Assembly (NCBI RefSeq): GCF_000705555.1
Contig: NZ_JMQN01000021.1
Location: forward strand, 124,001-188,000
Source of the DNA: Marinobacterium lacunae
GTDB lineage: Bacteria > Pseudomonadota > Gammaproteobacteria > Pseudomonadales > Balneatricaceae
Direction of reading: 5' to 3'
Length of the DNA stretch: 64,000 bases
The notes beneath the pieces are model-generated. The model was not told the DNA's origin and ran no database searches. It was given only the letters and a program-made list of their open reading frames with translations. Positions 20,067 to 28,347 of the stretch are shown here, piece by piece. The position numbers and the translations under genes are program-made. How positions within the stretch are numbered: the first letter of the stretch is position 1; each line of letters opens with the position of its first letter.

Positions 20067-20328
20067 GCAGATGCACCGATTGACTGCGCTCAGAACAGGC
20101 ATACCAAGCCGCTGAACGCAAAAAGTGCATAAAAAACAACGCGCACGGAAGGCATCGCCAGACTGCAAAGGGGTAGTCGGTCGTGTCGGCAGTTATCCGC
20201 GGGGTGCACCCCGTTTGGGCAAACCGGTATCGGGCGCGTCAAAACAGAGCAGTAATTGAGCAAAGGCGCTCACTGGCGAAATCCGCGCTGTAGGCAGGAG
20301 GTCGCTTGTGAGCGCCTTTCTGTTTTTT
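20067..20328 (+). promoter_or_regulatory. Nitrate-transporter leader RNA with terminator (NasT/ANTAR-type attenuator)
   Basis: The leader expected from the sigma-54 promoter ends in an intrinsic terminator before the gene: arms AAAGGCGCTCAC (20262-20273) and GTGAGCGCCTTT (20308-20319), then a T-rich tract. The 30-base stretch just before and into the left arm (acagagcagtaattgagc then caaaggcg) is nearly repeated in the nirB leader. Such leader attenuators are known to be controlled by the ANTAR antiterminators NasR or NasT in assimilatory nitrate operons. No nasS/nasT is in this window. The rest of 19853-20040 shows no gene. Confidence 0.7.
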
Positions 20329-20351
20329 ACGATAACAAGAGGCCTTTCGGC

Positions 20352-21821
20352 ATGAGTGAGCAAACCAAACTCAACCTCTTATCCTTTACGGGAAAGACCA
20401 AGATCCTGCACCTGAGCTGGATGGCGTTCTTCATCACCTTTGTGGTCTGGTTCAACCATGCGCCACTGTTGGCCGCAATCGGCGGTACGCTGGGGCTGGA
20501 GAGCGCGCAAGTTAAAACCCTGCTGATTCTGAACGTGGCGTTGACCATCCCGGCACGCGTGTTGATCGGTATGCTCACGGATAAATACGGCCCGAGACTG
20601 ATCTACGCTGCGTTGCTGTTTCTGTGCAGCATCCCCTGTTTCCTGTTCGCGCTGGCTGACGACTTTGCTCAGGCCGCGATTGCGCGTTTCCTGCTGGGCT
20701 TTATCGGTGCTGGATTCGTTATCGGTATCCGCATGGTCAGTGAATGGTTTCCCGCCAATGAGCTGGGTACTGCCGAGGGTATCTATGGTGGCTGGGGCAA
20801 CTTTGGTTCTGCTGCCGGTGCCATGACACTGCCGACGCTTGCACTGCTGTTTGGCGGCGAGGATGGCTGGCGTTATGCGGTGGCGCTGACAGGTTTGATG
20901 AGCCTTGTGTTCAGCGTCATCTGGTACAAGAACGTCAGTGACACGCCGAAAGGGTCAACCTATTTCCGTCCCAAGAAAAATGGCGGCATGGAGGTTACCA
21001 GCAAGGGCGACTTCATCTTTATGCTGGCCATGAAAATTCCGATGTATGCCACCCTGGCGCTGCTGGCCTGGAAACTCTCGCCGGCGGGCGTGAAAATGCT
21101 GTCCGATACCGCGGTCAACCTGATCTACATCGCGTTGCTGGTGATCTTTGTCTACGACTGCTATAGCGCTTGGAAGGTCAATCACGAGATCTTCGTCAAG
21201 CCGGTACCCGAGATGCACCGGTACAAGTTCAAGCAGGTGGCGGTGCTGAACGTGCTCTACTTTGCGACTTTCGGCTCCGAGCTGGCCGTGGTTTCCATGC
21301 TGCCGCTGTTCTTTGCAGAAACCTTCGAGCTCGACCCTGTCTATGCAGGTCTTTTGGCCTCGGGTTACGCCTTTATGAACCTGATGTCCCGCCCAGGTGG
21401 TGGTTGGATCAGCGACCGCTATGGCCGCAAGCGTACGCTGTTGATCCTGACCGCAGGTCTCGCCGGCGGTTACGCGCTGATGGCGATGACCAACTCCAGC
21501 TGGCCGATTGCGCTGGCGGTGATTACCGCGATGGCCTGCTCCTTCTTCGTGCAGGCGGGCGAGGGCGCTGTATTCGCCGTTGTGCCGCTGATCAAGCGTC
21601 GTCTGACCGGACAGATCGCCGGTATGACAGGTGCCTATGGCAACGTGGGTGCTGTGGTTTACCTGACGGTGCTCTCATTTGTCAGCTACCAGATCTTCTT
21701 CAGCGTGATCGCGGCCACAGCCGTGCTCGGCTTTATCGTGCTGCTGTTCATGGAGGAGCCGCAGGGGCATATGGCCGAGGTGAATGAGGATGGCAGCGTC
21801 GAGCTGATCAAAGTAACCTGA
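20352..21821 (+). CDS. Nitrate/nitrite transporter, NarK/NasA type MFS
   Basis: 489 residues from the ATG at 20352 ([20 protein letters not shown]). This start was preferred because an upstream in-frame start lies inside the leader terminator. About 12 membrane helices. The nitrate-signature regions of the NNP family are visible ([15 protein letters not shown] and [12 protein letters not shown]), with the MFS loop [10 protein letters not shown]. Its control by a sigma-54 promoter and a leader terminator, and the linked PP2C/kinase and nirBD genes, place it as the uptake system for assimilatory nitrate use. It corresponds to the transporter called nasA in Pseudomonas. Confidence 0.92.
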   Translation: MSEQTKLNLLSFTGKTKILHLSWMAFFITFVVWFNHAPLLAAIGGTLGLESAQVKTLLILNVALTIPARVLIGMLTDKYGPRLIYAALLFLCSIPCFLFALADDFAQAAIARFLLGFIGAGFVIGIRMVSEWFPANELGTAEGIYGGWGNFGSAAGAMTLPTLALLFGGEDGWRYAVALTGLMSLVFSVIWYKNVSDTPKGSTYFRPKKNGGMEVTSKGDFIFMLAMKIPMYATLALLAWKLSPAGVKMLSDTAVNLIYIALLVIFVYDCYSAWKVNHEIFVKPVPEMHRYKFKQVAVLNVLYFATFGSELAVVSMLPLFFAETFELDPVYAGLLASGYAFMNLMSRPGGGWISDRYGRKRTLLILTAGLAGGYALMAMTNSSWPIALAVITAMACSFFVQAGEGAVFAVVPLIKRRLTGQIAGMTGAYGNVGAVVYLTVLSFVSYQIFFSVIAATAVLGFIVLLFMEEPQGHMAEVNEDGSVELIKVT

Positions 21822-21838
21822 TATCGACGAGACATGGA

Positions 21839-21875
21839 GGGGCGCAGATGGCTTAGACAATCGCCATCTGCGCCC
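21839..21875 (+). terminator. Hairpin between nitrate transporter and PP2C/kinase gene
   Basis: Arms GGGGCGCAGATGGC and GCCATCTGCGCCC with a 10-base loop, followed by TGTTT. It is a strong stem with a weak T tail, so it may reduce rather than stop read-through into the downstream gene. Confidence 0.65.
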
Positions 21876-21905
21876 TGTTTATGTGGGGTTGCCGGGGATA
21901 GGTGA

Positions 21906-23624
21906 ATGAGCAAAAGCTTGCAGGTACGCTTTGGTGGTTGTTCCGAGGCCGGTCGTAAGGCGGTCAACCAGGACGCTTTTGCCGCCCACCTTGCGACCGG
22001 CAACGGCGCCGAACTGAAGGGAGCGGCAGCAGCCATCGCCGATGGCGTCAGCAGCTGCGCCGACTCCCATATCGCCAGCCAGACCGCTGTCACCTCCTTC
22101 CTTGAGGATTACTTCAGCACGCCGCAGAGCTGGAGTGTGCGCAAATCGGTATCGCGGGTGCTGACCAGCCTGAATGGCTGGATCTATCAGCAGAACGCCA
22201 ACCGCCATGGATACGGCGACAGCCTGCTGACCACCTTCTCGTCGGTGGTGATCAAATCCAATACCCTGCACTGTTTCCATGCTGGCGATTCCCGGATCTA
22301 TCATTGGCGTGACGGCACCCTGGAACAGCTGACCCAGGATCATCTGCGCATTGAGCGTGGCAAGGGCTACCTGGCGCGGGCGTTGGGCGCCGACCGTCAT
22401 CTCGAGGTGGATTATGTCACCCAAGAACTGAGCGTGGGTGACCTGCTGCTGCTGAGCACCGATGGCGTGCATGAGGTGTTGTCTGCCTCACGCCTGCGCC
22501 AGTTGCTCGCCGAGGCCGGCGATGACCTGGAGGCCTGCGCCCGGCGGATCGTGGACGAAGCGCTGGAAGCGGGTAGTGAGGATAACGTCACCGTGCTTCT
22601 GGTGGCGATCGATGCCCTGCCGCAGGAAACCCTGGACGAAACCCATCGCCGCCTGACCGCGCTGCCGATTCCGCCGGTGATGTCGGTGGGCAACCGCATC
22701 GACGGTTACGAGGTGTTGGAGGTGATCTTCAGCGGTACCCGCAGCCATATGTACAGGGTGCGCGATCAGGAAACGGGTGAGCAGTATACGCTGAAGGCGC
22801 CGTCGCAGAACTTCACTGAGGATCCCCTCTATCTGGACGGCTTTGTGCGCGAGGAGTGGGTCGGCCAATGCATCAACCACCCCAATGTGATGAAAACCTT
22901 CGCGCCCAAGCGTGAAAAACGCTTTCTTTACTATCTGGGCGAGTATATCGACGGTATCAACCTGCGGGAGTGGATGCAGGATCATCCACGACCAGAGCTT
23001 GACGAGGTGCGCCGGATTGTACGCCAGACGGTTCAGGGATTGAGGGCGTTCCAGCGTGCCGACATGGTGCACCAGGACCTCAAGCCGGAAAACATCATGC
23101 TCGATCGGGACGGGCGGGTGAAGATTCTCGATTTCGGTACGGTGCTGATTGCAGGGGCTGACGAGCTGGTCTCGCCGCTGGATAAATCGGTGCCGCAGGG
23201 CAGCGTGAACTATGTTGCGCCGGAGTATCTGGTGGGCGAGCCCGGCAGCTTTCGCTCTGACCTGTTCTCGCTGGCGGTGATCGTATACGAGATGCTCACC
23301 GGAGCACTGCCGTATAAGGAGCCATCGGTGAAACAGGTTCAGCTGAAAAACTACGCCGTACTCGACTACATCCCGGCGTTGAATCACCGTCGCGACCTGC
23401 CGCTGTGGGTGGAGGGGTGTTTGCGAAAGGCGCTGCAACCCAATCCGCGCTATCGCTATGAAGCGCTATCAGAGTTTCTGCAGGATTTCACTGTACCCAA
23501 CACCCAGCTTGAGGCGCGCGTCCGTCACCGCCCTCTGGCCGAGCGCAATCCGCTGTTGCTTTGGAAACTGGTTGCGCTGGCGCTGCTGGTGCTCAATCTG
23601 TACCAGTGGTGGATGAGGCACTGA
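21906..23624 (+). CDS. PP2C phosphatase-Ser/Thr kinase fusion, membrane-anchored
   Basis: 572 residues. Residues 1-235 are a PP2C-type phosphatase (NQDAFAAHL, AIADGVSS, FHAGDSRIYHWRDG, LLLLSTDGVHEVL, GSEDNVTVLLV). Residues about 260-530 are a Hanks-type kinase with catalytic loop VHQDLKPENIML, DFGTVLIAG and VNYVAPEYL. A single membrane helix sits at the very C-terminus (LLWKLVALALLVLNLYQWW), so both domains face the cytosol. The same fusion lies beside the transporter and nirBD in Pseudomonas nitrate-assimilation loci; its targets are not established. Here nirBD has been separated from it by the cassette array. Confidence 0.93.
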   Translation: MSKSLQVRFGGCSEAGRKAVNQDAFAAHLATGNGAELKGAAAAIADGVSSCADSHIASQTAVTSFLEDYFSTPQSWSVRKSVSRVLTSLNGWIYQQNANRHGYGDSLLTTFSSVVIKSNTLHCFHAGDSRIYHWRDGTLEQLTQDHLRIERGKGYLARALGADRHLEVDYVTQELSVGDLLLLSTDGVHEVLSASRLRQLLAEAGDDLEACARRIVDEALEAGSEDNVTVLLVAIDALPQETLDETHRRLTALPIPPVMSVGNRIDGYEVLEVIFSGTRSHMYRVRDQETGEQYTLKAPSQNFTEDPLYLDGFVREEWVGQCINHPNVMKTFAPKREKRFLYYLGEYIDGINLREWMQDHPRPELDEVRRIVRQTVQGLRAFQRADMVHQDLKPENIMLDRDGRVKILDFGTVLIAGADELVSPLDKSVPQGSVNYVAPEYLVGEPGSFRSDLFSLAVIVYEMLTGALPYKEPSVKQVQLKNYAVLDYIPALNHRRDLPLWVEGCLRKALQPNPRYRYEALSEFLQDFTVPNTQLEARVRHRPLAERNPLLLWKLVALALLVLNLYQWWMRH

Positions 23625-24335
23625 CGCAACAACCCTCCTGCACAAACTTGTGTCTTTTTCCAAACAGTAGCAGACTGATCCAAACGCCAAACAGGCAGTA
23701 GGCGTGTGAATATACTCACGACAGATCCAAAGGGACTGATTGATGGATGCTTACGCCCCATTCCCGCCGTTTGCGGCAACTCGAACACTATCCTATAGCG
23801 CCCTCTTAGCGTGGCCAGCAGGGCTTCGCCTGTTACCCTTTCAACCAAGCATTGATGTGAAGAAATACCCTTTGAGAGAATGGGTTGGCTCATGAGTATA
23901 AATTTTTCATTTAAAATCAGCGGGTTGTGAATGCTTGATTGATTTTGTCGGGAACTAAAGAGGTTTACCCCCTAATAATTATTATGGGGCCGAAGGCCCC
24001 ATTAACAGACGGTTATGAAACCCAATCTGCCTTTGTTCATCGAACGGTGCCAAGGGTAATTGGGGGTAGGAAATGTAATAGTTTGTGCCGCCTCTTCGAG
24101 GTAGTCTGAAAGCAAGGCGGTTAAATAGGCAACGGAGTGCTCGGCGAAATGGGGTTCATCTCACTTTTCTCCGTCACTTCAACAATGGCAAGCCGATCCT
24201 GGTGCCATGTGTTGGCACATCAGGTTTGGCGGTAGCGTGCCTGTCGGCATGGGGCAAATCAAACAAGGAAAGTATAATGATTCACAGCTATCAGTCCTTA
24301 TCCTTTCTAAATAAGCTCTGTGCAGGAATAGGTTT
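23625..24335 (+). other. Intergenic stretch before the cassette array, no gene recognised
   Basis: Seven hundred bases without a convincing gene. It holds a small perfect hairpin ATGGGGCC-gaa-GGCCCCAT (23983-24001), a GTTAAAT box near 24119 that could be an old cassette boundary, and a hairpin around TGCCATGTGTTGGCA (24201-24216). The single frame open through 24085-24423 runs into the first attC and lacks a good start. No integrase or attI could be identified here, although this is where they would lie relative to the array direction. Confidence 0.6.
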
Positions 24336-24425
24336 TCATAACAAAGCACAGCAGTCGCTCCCGTTGGTCGCTGGGACCGTCAAAACGCTGCGCTTTTTTG
24401 CCGTCCCCTGTGTGCGGCGTTAAGT
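24336..24425 (+). repeat. attC site 1
   Basis: Begins TCATAAC, ends GTTAAGT. The inner arms GCACAGCAGTCGC and the GTGTGCGGC side pair imperfectly. Core shared with sites 3, 4 and 8. Confidence 0.88.
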
Positions 24426-24429
24426 GTAA

Positions 24430-24798
24430 ATGCCAATGAGTATACGAAGTAGAAAAATATTGCTAATGTTTTTGGTTATACCGTCAGGCTTAGGCTGGCT
24501 ATGGTTATCCTTGCTTGGCTCGATAATATTTGTGCATGGCATGTTCCGAGATTGGCCCTCTTTCTTTATGAGCATCATGGCAATTACTGGGTTGGTTTGT
24601 ATTTCTATAGCTTTATGGTCTGTTTTCACGTATCCAAAAATTTCTAAGGTTTCAATTGTCGCTTTTGTAGTCGGTTTCATTGCATTAGTGGCTGGTGGCT
24701 TGGCTGGTTTCGCTACAAGTGCTCTGTATTACATATCTCTAGTATGCTTAGGTTGGGCAGGAGTCATGGTTACCAATGAATACCGTAAAAACACTTAA
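24430..24798 (+). CDS. Cassette 1: small four-helix membrane protein
   Basis: 122 residues with four hydrophobic segments (about 10-33, 43-65, 72-94 and 98-115) and a charged end NEYRKNT. No family recognised. The ATG at 24430 sits 5 bases after the attC closing box, usual for integron cassettes; a second ATG two codons later is equally possible. Its stop overlaps the start of the next attC. Confidence 0.7.
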   Translation: MPMSIRSRKILLMFLVIPSGLGWLWLSLLGSIIFVHGMFRDWPSFFMSIMAITGLVCISIALWSVFTYPKISKVSIVAFVVGFIALVAGGLAGFATSALYYISLVCLGWAGVMVTNEYRKNT

Positions 24799-24872
24799 AA
24801 ACGGCTCGAATACGTTCCGTTTCACTCCGCCGGACGCTCACTGCGTTCGCGCCGTTTAGCCGGGCATTAAGC
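24792..24872 (+). repeat. attC site 2 (degenerate boxes)
   Basis: Opens ACTTAAA and closes CATTAAGC in place of the usual AAC and GTT boxes. The arms CGGCTCG/TTTAGCCG still pair. It is placed between two cassette ORFs, so it is called an attC with less confidence. Confidence 0.6.
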
Positions 24873-24878
24873 ATCAAA

Positions 24879-25226
24879 ATGAACTACGGATTTACTAAAC
24901 AGGCAATCAACTGGAATGAGAAGGAAATTAATGGTATTGGCGTTCGTTTAGTCAAAGCCATTCTGTTCTTTATTCCACAAGCTAACCCTGATCAGGAAAA
25001 GCTATATCCGTCTGTGGCCAAGTGGCTCATTGAAATAGACGAAAGCGGAATTCCAATACGAGAAATAGGAATGGATAAGAACAACGCCCCTTTATTTGGC
25101 GCTCCCAATAGCCGCAATTTTGGGCTCTGGACAGACAGTGACAAGAGATTTGAAGTTGGAGAGCTGGAGCCATCTACCAAAGAAGAGTTCGAGTCGCTCT
25201 GGCAAAGAGTGGTGAAAAATGCTTAA
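24879..25226 (+). CDS. Cassette 2: hypothetical protein
   Basis: 115 residues, soluble, mixed alpha/beta composition, with short repeats of acidic residues (LIEIDESGIPIREIGMDKNN). No family recognised. The start follows attC site 2 by six bases; the stop lies inside the opening box of attC site 3. Confidence 0.65.
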   Translation: MNYGFTKQAINWNEKEINGIGVRLVKAILFFIPQANPDQEKLYPSVAKWLIEIDESGIPIREIGMDKNNAPLFGAPNSRNFGLWTDSDKRFEVGELEPSTKEEFESLWQRVVKNA

Positions 25227-25304
25227 CAAGGCGCTGTTGTCGCCGCTATCGCGGCTGGGACAGCCTACGCGTTGCTCCGGCTGCCCCAAAGCTTGGCGTT
25301 AAAT
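25221..25304 (+). repeat. attC site 3
   Basis: Begins GCTTAAC, ends GTTAAAT. Internal core GTCGCCGCTATCGCGGCTGGGAC shows the paired arms typical of these sites; positions 25238-25262. Confidence 0.9.
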
Positions 25305-25319
25305 GTCCAAGGAGATTGC

Positions 25320-25634
25320 ATGTCATATTGGGTAAATCATCTAATGGGTAGCTATGACGTTGAGTTTCCACTTACTTCTCTACCGGAGCTGTATGCTGAG
25401 CTATCTGAATCAGATCAAGAACATACTGATGTATCTCTTACACATGAATCTGAATGGTGTCTATCAGCGTTCTCTTCTGGTCTTCTTGTTTGGGGGAATG
25501 CTGCAGGTGAAGGAGAGCCGCAACATATGCTTAATGTTTCAAAAGAAAAAATCATAGAACTGTGGTCGCTTTTAGCTAGTGGCTCAATTGAAGTAATAAA
25601 CCAAGAAAATTGGTTGCCTGGTTATGGAAGCTAA
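25320..25634 (+). CDS. Cassette 3: hypothetical protein
   Basis: 104 residues starting MSYWVNHLMGSYDVEF with an AGGAGA site 4 bases upstream; an earlier in-frame start lies inside attC site 3 and was rejected. It resembles the many small soluble immunity-like proteins of cassette arrays in size and acidity, but no family is recognised. Confidence 0.68.
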   Translation: MSYWVNHLMGSYDVEFPLTSLPELYAELSESDQEHTDVSLTHESEWCLSAFSSGLLVWGNAAGEGEPQHMLNVSKEKIIELWSLLASGSIEVINQENWLPGYGS

Positions 25635-25637
25635 AAC

Positions 25638-25727
25638 ATTTAACAAGGCGCAGCAATCGCTCCCGTTGGTCGCTGGGACGCCCAAAACGCTACGCTTATT
25701 TGGCCGCCCTTGTGCGCAGCGTTAGAA
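25638..25727 (+). repeat. attC site 4
   Basis: Begins ATTTAAC, ends GTTAGAA. Core CAATCGCTCCCGTTGGTCGC followed by GGGAC is nearly identical to site 1, showing recent common origin of the two sites. Confidence 0.9.
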
Positions 25728-25743
25728 TTCAAGGAAGAAAATT

Positions 25744-26142
25744 GTGAAGAAAGTAATAGTTCCAACTTTATTTTTAGTCCTAGGGGCTGTCGGCGGGTTC
25801 ATGCTTGGAGCCAAAGCTGCTGGAGAGCAATACGATGACCGTAAAAATCTCGTATCAACCATTCGCCAGCTTGAACAAGCAGATGCTTACATCAATACTT
25901 TCAGTCATAAAGGTGATGTTGCCGTAAAATTACTTATTTTAGACGATATTAAACTGCATTTATTGGGCGCTCGCTTGTTGGTATCAAAAGTTCCAGATAG
26001 CACTAAAGCAGAGGCCTGTAAACACGTACAACGTGTTGCTGAAAATCGTCATAAAATTTTTCAGTTCGCTGGTGGTATTGATAAAGTCGACCCTGACGTC
26101 ATATCTTTGCTTGATGAGTCAAAGGAGTGTATGACTTGGTAA
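25744..26142 (+). CDS. Cassette 4: hypothetical protein with N-terminal membrane helix
   Basis: 132 residues with a GTG start preceded by AAGGAAG. An N-terminal hydrophobic segment (about 4-24, VPTLFLVLGAVGGFMLG) is a signal anchor, then a mostly helical soluble part. No family recognised. The stop lies two bases before attC site 5. Confidence 0.66.
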   Translation: MKKVIVPTLFLVLGAVGGFMLGAKAAGEQYDDRKNLVSTIRQLEQADAYINTFSHKGDVAVKLLILDDIKLHLLGARLLVSKVPDSTKAEACKHVQRVAENRHKIFQFAGGIDKVDPDVISLLDESKECMTW

Positions 26143-26143
26143 A

Positions 26144-26212
26144 TTCTAACAAGCGTAAGCACTTGACCCCAAAAAGCTACGCTTTTTCGGTCAAGTGTTA
26201 CGAGCGTTAGGA
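26144..26212 (+). repeat. attC site 5
   Basis: Begins TTCTAAC, ends GTTAGGA. The long arms CACTTGACC and GGTCAAGTG pair perfectly around AAAAGCTACGCTTTTT. Confidence 0.92.
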
Positions 26213-26220
26213 AATCAGGG

Positions 26221-26646
26221 ATGAAACCAATCGTCCAGCAAGCTGATAACAAGGGGTATGTTGAGAATCTTACCCGTGAAAATATGGCTGTATACTATTC
26301 GAAGCTTGGTGTTTTATGGGACGATGCACTTTTTTCTAGGAACTGGAACGAATTTGAAAATTATGAGATAACCCTAAATGGAAGTGCTGTAGGAGTACTC
26401 CGTTTAAGTAGAGATGATGTGGCCTATTATATTAGAGACCTTCAAATTGAGCCACGCTGGCAGCGTCATGGACTAGGTTCTGAAGCAATTTTCTATGCTA
26501 TAGAGGTTGCAAGGAAGGCTGGGGTTCGATTACTTCGGCTCCGTGTTTTCTGTATAAACCCGGCAGTAGCATTATACGATAGAATAGGGTTTCGAGTTTG
26601 TAAAACCGAGCAGGGAATTCATTATATGGAACGTGAAATTTCCTAA
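26221..26646 (+). CDS. Cassette 5: GNAT-family N-acetyltransferase
   Basis: 141 residues with the GNAT fold signature: acetyl-CoA loop QRHGLGSEAI (about residues 81-90), preceded by strand YYIRDLQIEP, and the late INPAVALYDRIGFRVCKTE. Substrate unknown: cassette GNATs include antibiotic-modifying enzymes, toxins and metabolic enzymes. No antitoxin-like partner is in the same cassette, which argues against a GNAT toxin pair. Confidence 0.88.
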   Translation: MKPIVQQADNKGYVENLTRENMAVYYSKLGVLWDDALFSRNWNEFENYEITLNGSAVGVLRLSRDDVAYYIRDLQIEPRWQRHGLGSEAIFYAIEVARKAGVRLLRLRVFCINPAVALYDRIGFRVCKTEQGIHYMEREIS

Positions 26647-26724
26647 CAAAAAATTCAAGTCGCCCGCAAGCGGGCTGGGACCTTCAAAGCTTCGCTTTTT
26701 CGGCCCCTTAATTGAGCGTTAGCG
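26641..26724 (+). repeat. attC site 6
   Basis: Begins TCCTAAC overlapping the GNAT stop and ends GTTAGCG. The inner hairpin GTCGCCCGCAAGCGGGC followed by GGGAC sits at 26662-26683. Confidence 0.88.
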
Positions 26725-26855
26725 CTGGCTTGGTCACTGCTGACACAACAGGCTTGGAGGTACAGGTACACATTGAAGTGAGCGTCGTGGTCTCGTTTGG
26801 GTTGGAAGTCTTCGCTTCTGTCTTTGGCTTTATTGCAATCGGCTTGGAGGTGTTT

Positions 26856-26936
26856 ATGAAAAACTCAATCGCTTTCTTTACTTCGGTAATGGCATGTGTT
26901 TGGTGCGGAATTGCGTTCCTGCGGAGTCTCTGGTGA
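26856..26936 (+). CDS. Cassette 6: 26-residue hydrophobic peptide
   Basis: A short ORF (MKNSIAFFTSVMACVWCGIA then FLRSLW) preceded by a strong GGAGG at 26846-26850, five bases before the ATG. It would form a single membrane helix with two cysteines. A longer frame open from 26712 starts inside attC site 6 with no ribosome site. Small hydrophobic peptides of this kind can be type I toxins or regulators, but nothing here proves function. Its 3' part overlaps the 5' arm of the tRNA-like element. Confidence 0.45.
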   Translation: MKNSIAFFTSVMACVWCGIAFLRSLW

Positions 26937-27032
26937 GAGAAAATTCCAACCCAAACGAGAGATTAGCGTTCATGAATTTGTGCTGCTTGCCAAGAGAGAA
27001 CGTAGGGGGTTCGATTCCTCCTCTCCGCACCA
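26921..27032 (+). ncRNA. Cassette 6: tRNA-like element
   Basis: The 3' half is a textbook tRNA end: T arm GGGGG-TTCGATT-CCTCC (27005-27021), acceptor strand TCTCCGC, discriminator A and encoded CCA (27030-27032). The 5' acceptor strand GCGGAGT (26921-26927) pairs at 6 of 7 positions, followed by a possible D arm TCTCT-GGTG-AGAGA with a 4-base loop. No convincing anticodon arm fits the roughly 65 bases between, so this may be a degenerate, interrupted or structurally unusual tRNA, or a tRNA mimic. Confidence 0.45.
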
Positions 27033-27056
27033 ATTCTTTGGCGTGCATGTGCAATG

Positions 27057-27126
27057 CGCTAACACGTCATTCCAGCGGACCGTCAAAAGCTTCGCTTTTG
27101 GCGTCCGCTGAATTCCAACGTTATGT
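27057..27126 (+). repeat. attC site 7
   Basis: Begins CGCTAAC, ends GTTATGT. The arms TTCCAGCGGAC and GTCCGCTGAA are a near-perfect pair around the central CGTCAAAAGCTTCGCTTTTGGC. Confidence 0.92.
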
Positions 27127-27392
27127 TTCTAAGAGTGCCTGAGAATATGGATGTTGGAACAAAAGTTAAATTGATCACTTTCAATGGGACGTTAGAGTCT
27201 CCGGATAAATGCGATCCATCCGAGAACTATTGGTCTTTAGTTGGTTCTACTGGCTTAATTTCTAAGGCGGAGAACACTCGTGGTCGAGTACTTGTTACGT
27301 TCAATGATGAGGCCAGGCTGTTAGGGTTACACTGTCACAATGAAATACCAAATAGCTTGCTAATTCTTGCATCTGACTTAGAGGCTATATAA
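27123..27392 (+). CDS. Cassette 7: hypothetical protein, SH3-like beta fold suspected
   Basis: Up to 89 residues; the first ATG lies within the closing box of attC site 7 and a second at 27147 (MDVGTKVKLI) would give 81. The pattern of short strands (GTKVKLITFNG, GLISKAENTRGRVLVTF) ending in a conserved-looking GLHCHNEIPNSLLI suggests a small beta-barrel. I do not recognise a named family. Confidence 0.65.
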   Translation: MFLRVPENMDVGTKVKLITFNGTLESPDKCDPSENYWSLVGSTGLISKAENTRGRVLVTFNDEARLLGLHCHNEIPNSLLILASDLEAI

Positions 27393-27401
27393 GTGGATAA
27401 A

Positions 27402-27488
27402 ACATAACAAAGCACTGTTGTCGCAACACGTTGTGTTGCTGGGACCTGCGCAGCTACGCTGCTCCGGCCCCAAAGTGCGGCGTTAAGT
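27402..27488 (+). repeat. attC site 8
   Basis: Begins ACATAAC, ends GTTAAGT. The loop region has a perfect CGCAACACG/CGTGTTGCT-like pair, and the outer arms resemble site 1. Confidence 0.88.
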
Positions 27489-27512
27489 TGCAAGTAGGAG
27501 TAAGGAGTAAAG

Positions 27513-28232
27513 TTGATATATTTCACAAGAAAAAGGATTAAAAAAGAGGCTTTAGAGCTCCTAGATGAAATTCAGTCGAGCTCTTTATCTGCTTCTGATG
27601 AGGAATTGCAAAAGGAACTTGGTCAACTAATAAATCATGTTTCCTACATTGCAAAAAAAGGTGATGACTTTCTCTTAAAAAGCGCAAAGATTGCGCTTTC
27701 ATCGTTACTCAGGTCACCTCCACATCTAGTTGTTGCTAAAGAGGTGAACTCGAATCTGGCTCACAGGAAAAAACCACCATATGACAAAATGACCCCTTCA
27801 ACAAAAGTTATTCTCGGCTTGTGTTTTTGTTTCTATTTTGCTTTTTCGCTTTTGATTGTTGGTGGAACTGGATTCAAAATTCCAGAGCATTTCTTTGGAG
27901 TAAGTAGTTCTCTAATACTTCTAGCCGCAGGAAGTGGTGCCATTGGGAGTATTGTAAGTATTATGAGTCGTGTGGGAGAGTTCTCTGATATGGAGACAAA
28001 AGATCATATGGTCTATTTCTTCACAGGTTTATTTAAGCCTGTAATTGGTACCGCCTTCGCTGTTTTTATATTTTGCTTAATTAAAGCAGGAATAGTTCCT
28101 ATTGATTTAGGAAATGAAACTCGTGAAGTTTTAGTGATAAGTGCAATTGCATTTCTCTCAGGTTTTAGTGAGCGTTTTGCTAGTGATTTTACAAAAAAAG
28201 CTGAGAGTACAATCGGTGCTAAAGCAACTTAA
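27513..28232 (+). CDS. Cassette 8: membrane protein, three or four helices
   Basis: 239 residues with a TTG start preceded by AAGGAG. The first about 90 residues are soluble and helical. Hydrophobic segments follow at about 100-118, 127-148, 168-190 and 205-222, with a charged tail. No family recognised. A soluble helical domain followed by a membrane bundle is seen in some membrane-acting effectors, but there is no specific motif to support that here. Confidence 0.7.
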   Translation: MIYFTRKRIKKEALELLDEIQSSSLSASDEELQKELGQLINHVSYIAKKGDDFLLKSAKIALSSLLRSPPHLVVAKEVNSNLAHRKKPPYDKMTPSTKVILGLCFCFYFAFSLLIVGGTGFKIPEHFFGVSSSLILLAAGSGAIGSIVSIMSRVGEFSDMETKDHMVYFFTGLFKPVIGTAFAVFIFCLIKAGIVPIDLGNETREVLVISAIAFLSGFSERFASDFTKKAESTIGAKAT

Positions 28233-28295
28233 CAAACAACTGCATCGGATCAATTTACGCTGCGCTCCAATTGACCGCTGAGTTGGGCGTTATGC
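28227..28295 (+). repeat. attC site 9
   Basis: Begins ACTTAAC, ends GTTATGC. The arms GGATCAATT and AATTGACCG pair around TACGCTGCGCTCC. Confidence 0.88.
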
Positions 28296-28347
28296 AATTA
28301 GGTGTAGTTCTGGAGAACTGGAAAATGGGGATCAGGGGGTACGATAA

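Noticed and set aside
24085-24423. 112-residue frame before the first attC
   Set aside because: Has no good start and continues through the attC, ending within its closing box; no family seen.
26712-26936. 74-residue frame in cassette 6
   Set aside because: Begins inside attC site 6 with no ribosome site; only the last 26 codons after GGAGG look translated.
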